A DNA stretch of 64,000 nucleotides from Pseudomonas sp. PDM16 (lineage in GTDB: Bacteria > Pseudomonadota > Gammaproteobacteria > Pseudomonadales > Pseudomonadaceae). The notes below the pieces were generated by a model, which did not search any database, was not told the DNA's origin, and saw only the letters and a list, made by a program, of their open reading frames with translations. The DNA is taken from contig NZ_JACVAM010000007.1 of NCBI RefSeq assembly GCF_014851865.1, positions 124,001 through 188,000 on the forward strand, written 5' to 3'. Below, in pieces: positions 51,836 to 60,264 of the stretch; position 1 is the stretch's first letter, and every line of letters begins with the position of its first letter. A program made the position numbers and the translations under genes.

Positions 51836-52699
51836 ATGGTCGACGCCTTGCAGTTCGCCGATGGCAATTTCCATTGCCCAGTCAACCTGTACCCCGCTGC
51901 TGGAGAGGGGACGCACACACTGGTTGTGCTGCCTGCGTTGGGCGTTGCCGCGCGCAAATATGACGGGCTGGCCCAGCGTCTGATGGCAGCTGGCTACAAC
52001 ATTCTGGTGGCAGACTGGCCGGGGCAGGGCGAGAGCCAGCCGAGGCCGAATCGTCGTTTCGATTACGGCTACCGGCAATTGGTGACTGAGTTCGTGCCCA
52101 AGCTGCTCGATCTTGCCGGCCAGCATTTCCCCTCGTCCGTTCCGGTCCTGCTCGGCCACAGTCTGGGTGGACACATCGCTACGCTCCATGCCGCGGCTCA
52201 TCCGGACAGACCTGTGCCGGTGATCGGTGTGGCTTGCGGCAATATCCATTACCGCCACTGGGATGGCCTGGGCAAACTGCTTACGCCCAGCGCTGCACTG
52301 GCGTTCACTCTGATTACCGCCGTACTGGGATATCTGCCGGGGCGACGCCTGGGTTTTGGTGGCCAGGAGGCTCGCTCGCTTATGCAGGACTGGGGGCGGG
52401 TGGCCTTCAGTGGTCAGTACCGGCATCTTGGTCTGACGCTTGCTTCTGCTGCACAGAACCGGGTTGACTCGTTGTATATCCAGATGGAAGGCGATCACTT
52501 TGCTCCACCAGCATCCACCTTGGGCCTTGCCGCACTGATCCAGGCCCGGCCGCACATCGAGCGACTGCCCTCGCCCCGGCCACCCGAAGAAAACCCGCAC
52601 AGCGCCTGGCTGAAGGCGCCGCAGAGCGTGGTCGACTGCATCGACGGCTGGTTGCGGCGCGATAGCCGCCTCAGTGAGGAATCAGCAGGAGCAGCGTGA
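51836..52699 (+). CDS. Alpha/beta hydrolase
   Basis: A 287-residue hydrolase. The nucleophile elbow is GHSLGGH at about residues 105-111; the oxyanion region is LPALGVAARKYDGLAQ, and an EGDHF at the C terminus supplies the catalytic His. The acid is probably in the middle region. Start at ATG 51836 has GGAG nearby. The substrate could be an ester or lipid. It converges with the MAPEG gene. Confidence 0.82.
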   Translation: MVDALQFADGNFHCPVNLYPAAGEGTHTLVVLPALGVAARKYDGLAQRLMAAGYNILVADWPGQGESQPRPNRRFDYGYRQLVTEFVPKLLDLAGQHFPSSVPVLLGHSLGGHIATLHAAAHPDRPVPVIGVACGNIHYRHWDGLGKLLTPSAALAFTLITAVLGYLPGRRLGFGGQEARSLMQDWGRVAFSGQYRHLGLTLASAAQNRVDSLYIQMEGDHFAPPASTLGLAALIQARPHIERLPSPRPPEENPHSAWLKAPQSVVDCIDGWLRRDSRLSEESAGAA

Positions 52700-53045
52700 C
52701 CGCCAGCAGCACCAGCATGGTCAGCGCGTGGCTGGCCTGGCGCAGCAGCAGGATGCGGGCGAACAGGCCGGTGCAGTAGAGCAGGCGCAGCATGATGAAG
52801 GCGAAGCCGAGGGCAGCGGTCAGCGGTCCGCCGACCTGCCCGGTGGCCTCGCCGAGATACAGCAGCACGATGAACAGCACCGACTGCTCCAGGCTGTTGC
52901 CATGGGCGCGTACGGCCTTGGTCAGGTCTGGCTTGCCGCCGTCGCCGAAGGCCACCTGGTGGCGCATGCGCAGGCGCGAGATGTTGAGCGACAGGGCGAT
53001 CAGCAGCAGTGCCAGGATGGCGGCGATATAGACGCTGTAGAGCAT
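52671..53045 (-). CDS. MAPEG-family membrane protein
   Basis: A 124-residue protein with four hydrophobic helices. The conserved pattern RAHGNSLEQSVLFIVLLYL is near residues 46-64 and the family motif of R and N residues of MAPEG proteins is present. Members include glutathione transferase-like and leukotriene synthase enzymes. A catalytic role here is unproven. It overlaps the hydrolase 3' end by 29 bases. Confidence 0.83.
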   Translation of the reverse strand: MLYSVYIAAILALLLIALSLNISRLRMRHQVAFGDGGKPDLTKAVRAHGNSLEQSVLFIVLLYLGEATGQVGGPLTAALGFAFIMLRLLYCTGLFARILLLRQASHALTMLVLLAVTLLLLIPH

Positions 53046-53114
53046 GGTGGTTCCTCTTGTTGTCGTTGTGCCCCCAGCCTAGGGCCTGGCGCGTGCGCGG
53101 AGAAGGGGTGGAAA

Positions 53115-53147
53115 CGACAAAGCCCGGCATGTAGCCGGGCTTTGTCG
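53115..53147. terminator. Bidirectional terminator before the nrt operon end
   Basis: A perfect 14-bp stem CGACAAAGCCCGGC/GCCGGGCTTTGTCG with an ATGTA loop, lying 11 bases after the minus-strand ATPase stop. Confidence 0.9.
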
Positions 53148-53158
53148 AACCGCTTGCC

Positions 53159-53950
53159 TCAGGCTGCGGGTCGTTGCTGGCGCTGGTAGAGGAATTCCAG
53201 CACCGCCGTGCGGTACTCGTGGTAGCGACTGTCGTTGGCCAGCGCCAGACGATCGCGCGGGCGCTCCAACTCCACCCGCACGATATCGCCGATGGTCGCC
53301 GCCGGGCCGTTGGTCATCATCACGATGCGATCGGACAGCAGCACCGCCTCGTCGACATCGTGGGTGACCATCACCACCGTGCTGTGGGTCTGGCCGACGA
53401 TACGTAGCAGCTCGTCCTGCAGGTGGGCGCGGGTCAGCGCGTCCAGCGCGCCAAACGGCTCGTCCATCAGCAGCACCTTGGGCTCCATGGCCAGGGCGCG
53501 GGCGATGCCGACGCGCTGTTTCATACCACCGGAGATCTCGTTGGGGTGTTTATGCGTGGCATGGCTCAGACCGACCATGTTAAGCGCCGCGTTGGTGCGC
53601 TCCTTGAGTTGGGCCTTGCTCTCCTTGGCGCCGAACACCCGCTCCACCGCCAGGTGGACGTTGCCGAAGCAGGTCATCCAGGGCAGCAGGCTATGGTTCT
53701 GGAACACCACGGCGCGTTCCGGGCCGGGGCCGTCGATCTCGCGGCCGTTGCAGATCAGGCCGCCTTCGCTGGCCTCCAGCAGGCCGGCGATCAGGTTGAG
53801 TACGGTGGATTTGCCGCAGCCCGAGTGGCCGATCAGCGAGACGAACTCGCCCTTGGCGATGCTCAGGTTGACGTCGGCCAGAGCCTGGAAGCGGCCTTTC
53901 TTGGTGTCGAAGTGTTTGCTGACGGCGGTCAGCTCGACGAACTTGTCCAT
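53159..53950 (-). CDS. Nitrate/nitrite ABC transporter ATP-binding subunit (NrtD-like)
   Basis: A 263-residue ABC ATPase. Walker A is GHSGCGKST, the signature is ISGGMKQRVGIARALA, Walker B is LLMDEPFG and the switch His follows in VTHDVDEAV. It resembles NrtD/CmpD/SsuB-type subunits. It closes a three-gene minus-strand operon of binding protein, permease and ATPase, under NasT-type leader control. ATG at 53950 was chosen since the longer frame is a permease shadow. Confidence 0.87.
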   Translation of the reverse strand: MDKFVELTAVSKHFDTKKGRFQALADVNLSIAKGEFVSLIGHSGCGKSTVLNLIAGLLEASEGGLICNGREIDGPGPERAVVFQNHSLLPWMTCFGNVHLAVERVFGAKESKAQLKERTNAALNMVGLSHATHKHPNEISGGMKQRVGIARALAMEPKVLLMDEPFGALDALTRAHLQDELLRIVGQTHSTVVMVTHDVDEAVLLSDRIVMMTNGPAATIGDIVRVELERPRDRLALANDSRYHEYRTAVLEFLYQRQQRPAA

Positions 53951-53960
53951 GGCGGTCTCC

Positions 53961-54803
53961 TTAGCTGGCGTAGTCGAAGCGCTTGGCCAGCAGGAGCAGG
54001 GCCTGCTCCAGGGCCAGGCCGACCAGGCCGACGATGATGATGGCGATGAGGATGTGTTCGACGTTGAGGTTGTTCCACTCGTCCCACACCCAGAAGCCCA
54101 GGCCTGTGCCACCGGTGAGCATCTCCGCGGCGACTATCACCAGCCAGGCCACGCCGATGGCCAGGCGGATGCCGGTCATCAGGTGCGGCAGCACGGCGGG
54201 AAACAGGATGCGCGTGAGCACCTTGAACTCGGAGAGCTTGAGCACGCGGGCCACGTTCAGGTAGTCCTGCGGCACGCTGGCCACGCCGGCGGCAGTGTTG
54301 AGGATGATCGGCCAGATCGAGCTGATGAAGATCACCCAGATCGACGCCGGGCCCGCGGCCTCGAACACCAGCAGGCCGATCGGCAGCCAGGCCAGCGGCG
54401 ATACCGGGCGCAACAGGCTGATGATCGGCGAGAGCATGCCGGCGAGGAAGGCGAAGCGGCCGATGGCGAAGCCCAGCGGAATGCCGATCAGCGCCGCCAG
54501 GCCGAAGCCGACGCCGACCCGGCCGAGCGAGTGGAGGATGTTCCAGCCGATGCCCATGTCATTCGGGCCATTGTCGTAGAACGGATCGGCGAACAGCACG
54601 ACGGCCGAGTGCCAGGTCGACAGCGGGCCTGGCAGGCCCTCGCTGCGCGCGGCGATCAGCGCCCAGACGCCGATGAACAGGGCAATGCCGAGCAGTGGCG
54701 GGGTGATCGCCTTGACCAGGCTGGTGAGCATTTGCGCCGTGATCAGGCGGCGCGACGAAGTGATGGGAGCGACTGGCAACGGTGTTTTCAGGGGCGCGTT
54801 CAT
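53961..54803 (-). CDS. Nitrate ABC transporter permease (NrtB-like)
   Basis: A 280-residue inner-membrane protein with about six hydrophobic segments. The binding-protein-dependent transport motif is EAAGPASIWVIFISSIWP in the middle and VIVAAEMLTGGTGLGFWVWDEWNN later, both typical of NrtB. It is the second gene of the nrt unit, 13 bases after the binding protein gene and 10 before the ATPase gene. It forms the channel with NrtD. Confidence 0.88.
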   Translation of the reverse strand: MNAPLKTPLPVAPITSSRRLITAQMLTSLVKAITPPLLGIALFIGVWALIAARSEGLPGPLSTWHSAVVLFADPFYDNGPNDMGIGWNILHSLGRVGVGFGLAALIGIPLGFAIGRFAFLAGMLSPIISLLRPVSPLAWLPIGLLVFEAAGPASIWVIFISSIWPIILNTAAGVASVPQDYLNVARVLKLSEFKVLTRILFPAVLPHLMTGIRLAIGVAWLVIVAAEMLTGGTGLGFWVWDEWNNLNVEHILIAIIIVGLVGLALEQALLLLAKRFDYAS

Positions 54804-54816
54804 GGTGGCCTCCGAC

Positions 54817-56100
54817 TCAGGCTTTGATCGCGAACGAGGCGGCGTAGGCGGCAGGGTTGGCACCGTCCCAGACCTTGCCGTCGATCAGCGTGCTGGCGCG
54901 CAGCGGGCTGCTCGGTACTGCGATGCCCAGGGCGCCGGCGGCCTCGGCATAGAGCTTGGTCTGGTTCACCGCAGCGGCCACGGCGGCGTAGTCCGGGTCT
55001 TCCTTGAGCATGCCCCAGCGCTTGAACTGGGTGAGGAACCACATGCCGTCGGAGTGGTAGGGGAAGTTGACGTTGCCGTCCTTGCAGAAGGCCATGGCGT
55101 GCTGGTCTTCCCAGCTGTTGCCGAGGCCGTCTTCGTAGTGGCCGAGGAAGCGCTGCTCGATCACATCGACCGGGGCGTTAACGTAGGCCTTGCCGGAAAT
55201 CAGCTTGGCCGTGGCCTTCTTGTTCTCGGCGCTGGCCTCGATGAAGCGGCTGGCGTCGAGGATGGCCATGACCAGGGCACGGGCAGTGTTGGGATTCTGC
55301 TCGACGAATTCGCGGGTGCAGCCCAGCACCTTCTCCGGATGGTCGGCCCAGATCTGCTGGGTGGTGGTGGCGGTGAAGCCGATCTTGTCGAAGATCGCCC
55401 GCGCGCCCCAGGGCTCGCCGACGCAGAAACCGTCCATGTTGCCGACGCGCATGTTGGCCACCATCTGCGGCGGCGGCACGGTGATGGTCTTGACGTCGGT
55501 GAAGGGGTTGATGCCGTGGTGCGCCAGCCAGTAGTACAGCCACATGGCGTGGGTGCCGGTGGGGAAGGTCTGGGCGAAGGTCAGCGGGTTGCCACCTTTC
55601 TTGATGTGCGCGGCGAGCTGCTCGCCGGTGATCACCCCGGCTTCCTTGAGCTGCTTGGAAAGGGTGATGGCCTGGCCGTTCTGGTTCAGGCCCATGAGCA
55701 CGGCCATGTTCTTCTGCGGGCCGGCTACGCCGAGCTGTGAGCCATACATCATGCCGTACAGCACGTGGGAGGCATCCAGCTCGCCGGTGCCAAGCTTGTC
55801 GCGCACGCCGGCCCAGGAGGCTTCCTTGCTCGGGGTGATGGTCAGGCCGTACTTGCTGGCGAAGCCCTGGGTGGCGGCGACCACCACCGAGGCGCAGTCG
55901 GTCAACGGGATGAAGCCGATCTTCAGCGCGGCTTTCTCCGGGGCGTCGGAGCCGGCGGCGTAGGCGGCGCTGCGTAAGAAGGCGGGGGCAGACAAACCGA
56001 GGGCGGCGAGGCCGCCAACGGTGCCGGCGACGGCGATGGACTGCTTGAGGAAGTTGCGGCGGCTGTTGTCGACCGGTTTTTTCGAATCACGCTCACTCAT
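54817..56100 (-). CDS. Nitrate-binding periplasmic protein (NrtA-like)
   Basis: A 427-residue protein of the NrtA/CmpA family. It begins with a Tat signal (SRRNFLKQSIAVAGTVGGLAALGLS). Its ligand-binding region has FIPLTDCASVVVAATQGF and TFAQTFPTGTHAMWLYYWLA. It presents nitrate to the permease and ATPase that follow. ATG at 56100 is used; the earlier start adds three residues. Upstream lies a leader with a terminator and two hexaloops, so expression depends on NasT-type antitermination. Confidence 0.9.
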   Translation of the reverse strand: MSERDSKKPVDNSRRNFLKQSIAVAGTVGGLAALGLSAPAFLRSAAYAAGSDAPEKAALKIGFIPLTDCASVVVAATQGFASKYGLTITPSKEASWAGVRDKLGTGELDASHVLYGMMYGSQLGVAGPQKNMAVLMGLNQNGQAITLSKQLKEAGVITGEQLAAHIKKGGNPLTFAQTFPTGTHAMWLYYWLAHHGINPFTDVKTITVPPPQMVANMRVGNMDGFCVGEPWGARAIFDKIGFTATTTQQIWADHPEKVLGCTREFVEQNPNTARALVMAILDASRFIEASAENKKATAKLISGKAYVNAPVDVIEQRFLGHYEDGLGNSWEDQHAMAFCKDGNVNFPYHSDGMWFLTQFKRWGMLKEDPDYAAVAAAVNQTKLYAEAAGALGIAVPSSPLRASTLIDGKVWDGANPAAYAASFAIKA

Positions 56101-56128
56101 GGAATGCACCTTTTCATGGGCAATAAAA

Positions 56129-56181
56129 AACGGCGTACGTCGAAGCTCCCGATGGGGGAGGGAGCTCCGACGGACGCCGTT
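56129..56181 (-). terminator. Leader terminator of the nrt operon
   Basis: A 22-base arm (56160-56181) pairs with its complement (56129-56150) with only two mismatches, followed on the minus strand by T6. It lies 28 bases before the NrtA start. Its 5' arm contains the second hexaloop hairpin, so the two structures exclude each other. Confidence 0.9.
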
Positions 56182-56212
56182 GTCCGTGATCCGCGGCTCA
56201 CCGCCGTTGGTG
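56171..56212 (-). promoter_or_regulatory. ANTAR-type two-hexaloop leader RNA (nrt operon)
   Basis: On the minus strand, hairpin 1 is CACC-AACGGC-GGTG (56199-56212) and hairpin 2 is CGGAC-AACGGC-GTCCG (56171-56186). Both have hexaloops with A at position 1 and G at position 4, the pattern bound by ANTAR proteins. NasT binding would hold hairpin 2 and prevent formation of the terminator. Confidence 0.82.
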
Positions 56213-56239
56213 TGCTGCGCTGGAATCTACGGGGTTATT

Positions 56240-56255
56240 AGCAAGTGGCTTGCCA
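56240..56255 (-). promoter_or_regulatory. Sigma-54 promoter of the nrt operon
   Basis: Minus strand TGGCAAGCCACTTGCT, differing from TGGCACGN4TTGCW only at one position, with GG and GC at -24 and -12. It lies about 28 bases before the first hexaloop. It implies nitrogen control by NtrC. The gap 56256-56461 holds no gene. Confidence 0.8.
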
Positions 56256-56461
56256 GTTTTCTGAGTGAGCTTCGAATAGCGCGTGAAACAGGCTGTGTCG
56301 GCGGCTCTTAGAGGGGTGTATGGCTTGTAAATCAGGCGATTAGATCTGCTGCGAGATCGCCGCTGGCGATCTCTGGAGAACGGTGGGCAGGTGGCGGCGT
56401 GCACCGTGCGGTAGCCGACCTGGCACGCCAGTGAGCGCTTTTGGTTCGACGCAGGGCGCGA

Positions 56462-56773
56462 TCACACGCGCTGGCGCTGCGCCTCCTCGGCGTATTCCTT
56501 GAGCCAGCGCAGCACTTCCACGGCTTCCCAACGACTGGGGTCGAACAGCGCATAGACCTGGCCCTGGTAGCCGACCACATCGACCGGGCGGTGGTAGCCG
56601 GCCCGCTGCAGCAGCGCCTCGATCTCGGCGAAGCAAGTGTTGAAGTGCACGCGCTTGAACGGCGTCCGATTGCCGGTGACCAGGCCCTCCAGGCGCAGCT
56701 CCTCGACCGTGGCGCGGATATGCTCCAGTGGCATCTGGTTCACTTTGTTCTTCAGCTGCAGTACGTCCAGCAT
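56462..56773 (-). CDS. SOS-controlled hypothetical protein
   Basis: A 103-residue soluble protein with a helical N terminus (LDVLQLKNKVNQMPLEHIRATVEEL) and a small mixed C-terminal part (VDVVGYQGQVYALFDPSRWEAVEVLRWL). I do not recognise a domain. The start ATG at 56773 has a GAGGAGC site; the longer frame from 56830 is not supported. Its promoter region contains LexA-type boxes, so damage-induced expression is likely. Confidence 0.65.
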   Translation of the reverse strand: MLDVLQLKNKVNQMPLEHIRATVEELRLEGLVTGNRTPFKRVHFNTCFAEIEALLQRAGYHRPVDVVGYQGQVYALFDPSRWEAVEVLRWLKEYAEEAQRQRV

Positions 56774-56822
56774 GATCGAGCTCCTCGGGTTTCTGTGGCC
56801 GCAAAAGAGTAAGCGAAAAATA

Positions 56823-56856
56823 CTGTACAAATAAACACTACTGTATAATAGTACAG
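56823..56856. promoter_or_regulatory. LexA (SOS) box pair
   Basis: CTGTATAATAGTACAG at 56841-56856 fits the consensus CTGT-N8-ACAG exactly. A second, CTGTACAAATAAACAC (56823-56838), matches except the last base. A plus-strand -10 element TATAAT lies inside the first box. They sit between divergent genes. Confidence 0.8.
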
Positions 56857-56908
56857 CTCAAGCGCCGTCGAGATCACAGAGACCGAAGCCGGAACAGGAG
56901 CTGCCTAT

Positions 56909-57298
56909 ATGCACCACAAGCTGATGACAATTCTGCTGTTGGCCATGTTGGCGGGCTGTGCCCAGCCACAGGTGGAGCAACCCCGAGCGAAGGGTGCCTA
57001 TCTGGTGATCGAGGGGGCCAGGGCCTGGGCTGTGCTGGTGCGCGACGGCAAGCGGGTAGAGGAAGAGGTCGGCCGCGTACTCGATGTGGTCAAGCTGCCG
57101 GGGCAGAACTCCAGCATCTCCGCCAGCTACGTGATCGATACGCCCAACTGCGGGCGCCTGCAGTGGCTGACCGAGCGTGGCGGCGAGGGCGAGGTCACCC
57201 GCCTGGCGCATGCCGATGACGAGGCCGGCGAGCGCCCCGGCTGCACCATTGCCAGCGACCTGTCGCAGGCGTGGACGGCGCTGGATTACTCTGGTTGA
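56909..57298 (+). CDS. Small lipoprotein
   Basis: A 129-residue protein with a signal peptide and lipobox LAGC (LLAMLAGCAQP), then a soluble domain of about 110 residues with two Cys (PNCGRL, PGCTI) that could form a disulfide. ATG at 56909 has CAGGAG upstream. It lies 53 bases from an SOS box on the divergent side, so LexA may also affect it. Function unknown. Confidence 0.75.
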   Translation: MHHKLMTILLLAMLAGCAQPQVEQPRAKGAYLVIEGARAWAVLVRDGKRVEEEVGRVLDVVKLPGQNSSISASYVIDTPNCGRLQWLTERGGEGEVTRLAHADDEAGERPGCTIASDLSQAWTALDYSG

Positions 57299-57330
57299 TA
57301 GGAACTGGTTGATTGCAACCGGCTGATATG

Positions 57331-57360
57331 AAAAGGCCCCGACTCGTGTCGGGGCCTTTT
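57331..57360. terminator. Bidirectional terminator
   Basis: A perfect 13-bp stem AAAAGGCCCCGAC/GTCGGGGCCTTTT with a TCGT loop, serving both the lipoprotein and alaC, which end on either side. Confidence 0.93.
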
Positions 57361-57365
57361 GCGTT

Positions 57366-58622
57366 TTAGGTCGATTCAGGCTTGGCCTTACCGGTTTCTC
57401 GCTTCGGCTTGGCGGCGGGCGCCTCGAGCAGGCCATCGGCGCGGAACATCGCCTTGATGCCGCGGATGGCCTGGCGGGTGCGGTCCTGGTTCTCGATCAG
57501 GGCGAAGCGCACGTGATCGTCGCCATAGTCGCCGAAGCCCAGGCCCGGCGAGACGCAGACCTTGGCCTCCAGCAGCAGCTTCTTGGCGAACTCCAGCGAG
57601 CCCAGGTGGGCGTAGGGCTCGGGAATCTTGGCCCAGATGTACATGGAGGCTTTGGGCTTCTCCACCATCCAGCCCGCCTCGTGCAGGCCCTTGACCAGCA
57701 TGTTGCGGCGCTCGCGGTACTGCTCGGCGATGTCGCGTACGCACTGCTGGTCGCCTTCCAGTGCGGCGATGGCCGCTACCTGCAGCGGAGTGAAGGTGCC
57801 GTAGTCGTGGTAGCTCTTGATCCGCGCCAGGGCTGCGACCAGCTCCGGGTTGCCGACCATGAAGCCGATACGCCAGCCAGCCATGTTGTAGCTCTTGGAC
57901 AGGGTGAAGAACTCCACGGCGATGTCCTTGGCGCCTTCCACCTGCATAATCGACGGCGCTTTCCAGCCGTCGTAGACGATGTCGGCGTAGGCCAGGTCGT
58001 GCACCACCAGCACGTCGTACTGCTTGGCCAGGGCCACTACGCGCTCGAAGAAGTCCAGCTCCACGCACTGCGCGGTGGGGTTGGAAGGGAAACCGAGGAT
58101 CATCATCTTCGGCTTGGGAATGGCCTCGCGGATGGCGCGTTCCAGTTCGGCGAAGAAGTCCACGCCGGGCACCAGCGGTACCGAGCGCACCTGGGCGCCG
58201 GCGATCACTGCACCGTAGATATGGATCGGGTAGCTGGGGTTGGGTACCAGCACGGTGTCGCCATGGTCCAGGGTGGCCAGCATCAGGTGCGCCAGGCCTT
58301 CCTTGGAGCCGATGGTGACGATGGCTTCGCTTTCCGGGTCGATCTCCACGTCATAGCGGTCCTTGTACCAGCGCGAGATGGCGCGGCGCAGGCGTGGGAT
58401 ACCGCGGGAGGTGGAGTAGCCGTGGGTGTCTTCGCGCTGGGCGACCTGCACCAGCTTCTCGACGATGTGCGGCGGAGTGGCGCCGTCCGGGTTGCCCATG
58501 CTGAAGTCGATGATGTCTTCGCCACGGCGGCGGGCGGCCATCTTCAGCTCGGCGGTGATATTGAAAACGTAGGGGGGGAGACGATCGATGCGCGCAAAGC
58601 GGCGCTTGGCATTGTCAGCCAT
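57366..58622 (-). CDS. alaC: Alanine-type aminotransferase (AlaC)
   Basis: A 418-residue PLP aminotransferase of class I. The PLP lysine lies in TLSKSYNMAGWR, and other conserved points are SMGNPDGATPP, PSNPTAQC and the C-terminal RFALIENQDR. AlaC makes alanine from pyruvate and glutamate. The ATG at 58622 gives the conserved MADNAKRRFARIDRLPPY start. The C-terminal 20 residues are Lys/Pro-rich and not part of the core. It is monocistronic, with a bidirectional terminator after it. Confidence 0.88.
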   Translation of the reverse strand: MADNAKRRFARIDRLPPYVFNITAELKMAARRRGEDIIDFSMGNPDGATPPHIVEKLVQVAQREDTHGYSTSRGIPRLRRAISRWYKDRYDVEIDPESEAIVTIGSKEGLAHLMLATLDHGDTVLVPNPSYPIHIYGAVIAGAQVRSVPLVPGVDFFAELERAIREAIPKPKMMILGFPSNPTAQCVELDFFERVVALAKQYDVLVVHDLAYADIVYDGWKAPSIMQVEGAKDIAVEFFTLSKSYNMAGWRIGFMVGNPELVAALARIKSYHDYGTFTPLQVAAIAALEGDQQCVRDIAEQYRERRNMLVKGLHEAGWMVEKPKASMYIWAKIPEPYAHLGSLEFAKKLLLEAKVCVSPGLGFGDYGDDHVRFALIENQDRTRQAIRGIKAMFRADGLLEAPAAKPKRETGKAKPEST

Positions 58623-58753
58623 GCTTTCCTCGGAGTACGTAAGCGCCCGGAACCGTCCGAGCGACGTTGGCCACATGCGTGTGGCCTGGGGCGAAGATAA
58701 GGGGGCGGGCCCGCCGCTGTCCAGAGCAGTTCGCGGGCAAATGAGCGGTGCAG

Positions 58754-60103
58754 TCAGCCCAGCTGGCGTTTCAGGCGCAGCAGCAGGTCGGCCAGCAGGC
58801 GCACCTCGGCATCGCCAGTGCGCCAGGACGACAGGCTGAGGCGGAAGGCTGGGCGACCCTGCCAGACGGTCGGTCCGAACCAGACTTCACCAGAGGCCTG
58901 CGCCGCCTCGCGGATGGTGGTGGTCTGATCATCCGAGTCGCCGCGTACCAGCACCTGGTTAAGCACCACGCGGTTTAGCACCTGGTAGCCGCCACCCCGC
59001 AGGGTCTCGGCCAGCTCAAAGGCCTGACGGATATGCCGGTCGATCAGCTCGCGCAGGCCGTCGCGGCCGAGGCTGGCCAGCGCGGCCCAGATCGCCACGC
59101 CACGGGCACGGCGGGAGAACTCCAGGGTCAGGTTCTTCTGTGCGTCGCGACTCGCCGTGGCATAGGCGGCGTCGCTGTTCATCGCCGCGGCCAGGGCATC
59201 GGCGTCGCGGCAGATGGCCATGGCGCTGTCGTAGGGGGTGTTCAGCCACTTGTGGCCGTCGGTGGTCCAGCTATCGGCCTGTTCCACACCCTCGGCCAGG
59301 TGGGCCGACGAGGAGGCCTTGGCCCACAGGCCGAAAGCGCCGTCGACATGCACCCAGGCGCCGGCTTCTCGGGCCTTGGGGATCAGCTCGACGAAGCGAT
59401 CGAACTCGCCGGTGTTGACCTCGCCGGCCTGCAGGATCAGTAGGGTACGTTCGTCGAGTTCTGGCAGGCGCGCTGGGTCGATGCGCCCGTGCTCGTCCAC
59501 CGGCGCGTAGTGCAGGCGGTTCATGCCGAAGCCGAGCACGCGCAGGGCTTTCTTCACTGTGATGTGGGCGGTTTCGGAGAGCACTACGCGGATCTCCGGG
59601 GCGCCCATCAGGCCGTCGGCGTCGAAGTCCCAGTCCTGGCGCGCCAGCAGCTTGCGCCGAGCTGCGGAGAGACAGGCCAGGGTGCAGGCGGTGGCGCTGG
59701 TGCCGAAGCCCACGGCGCTCTCTGTTGGCAGGCCTAGCGCCTCACAGACCCAGCGGCCGGCGACCTTCTCCAGGCGGTCGGCCACCGGAGAGTTGTCGAA
59801 GGAGGAGGCGCACTGGTCCCAGGCCAGTACCAGGCGTTCGGCGGCCGCCGCGGCCGGCAGGGTGGCGCCGATGACGAAACCGAAGTAGCGCGGGCCGTTG
59901 CTCGCCACGGTGGCGGGCGAGCCGATCTCGTCGAGTTGCCGCAGCACCTGCTCGGCGGCCTGGGCGTGCTCTGGCAGTGGCTGATCGAACGCGGCCAGGG
60001 CGGCGATGGCCGAGGCGTCCGGGTACACCCGACGCTCGGGCGTGCCGTCGAAGTAGGCGAGGGCGCGGCGGTCGGCCTCGACCAGCAGATTGCGTTCGTT
60101 CAT
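58754..60103 (-). CDS. PLP-dependent group II decarboxylase
   Basis: A 449-residue decarboxylase. The PLP lysine is in TDGHKWLN; GFGTSATACTLACLSAARRKLL and HVDGAFGLWAKAS are the cofactor and substrate regions. It belongs to the aspartate/tyrosine/aromatic-type group, but the substrate (amino acid) is not given by the motifs. It sits alone between alaC and nasT. Confidence 0.82.
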   Translation of the reverse strand: MNERNLLVEADRRALAYFDGTPERRVYPDASAIAALAAFDQPLPEHAQAAEQVLRQLDEIGSPATVASNGPRYFGFVIGATLPAAAAAERLVLAWDQCASSFDNSPVADRLEKVAGRWVCEALGLPTESAVGFGTSATACTLACLSAARRKLLARQDWDFDADGLMGAPEIRVVLSETAHITVKKALRVLGFGMNRLHYAPVDEHGRIDPARLPELDERTLLILQAGEVNTGEFDRFVELIPKAREAGAWVHVDGAFGLWAKASSSAHLAEGVEQADSWTTDGHKWLNTPYDSAMAICRDADALAAAMNSDAAYATASRDAQKNLTLEFSRRARGVAIWAALASLGRDGLRELIDRHIRQAFELAETLRGGGYQVLNRVVLNQVLVRGDSDDQTTTIREAAQASGEVWFGPTVWQGRPAFRLSLSSWRTGDAEVRLLADLLLRLKRQLG

Positions 60104-60264
60104 GACCGGTACTCGGCAGGGAAGATGCTTTCTACCCTAGCCGAGAGGTGCGAGAGGCCGGCAGATACAGGCGCCAGCCGAGTTGAGCGGAACAGTGGCG
60201 GCTAAGCGTGTGAGGGGACCGGTACAGTCGTGCTGGCGGGCGGTACAGTCGCACCGCCCGGACT

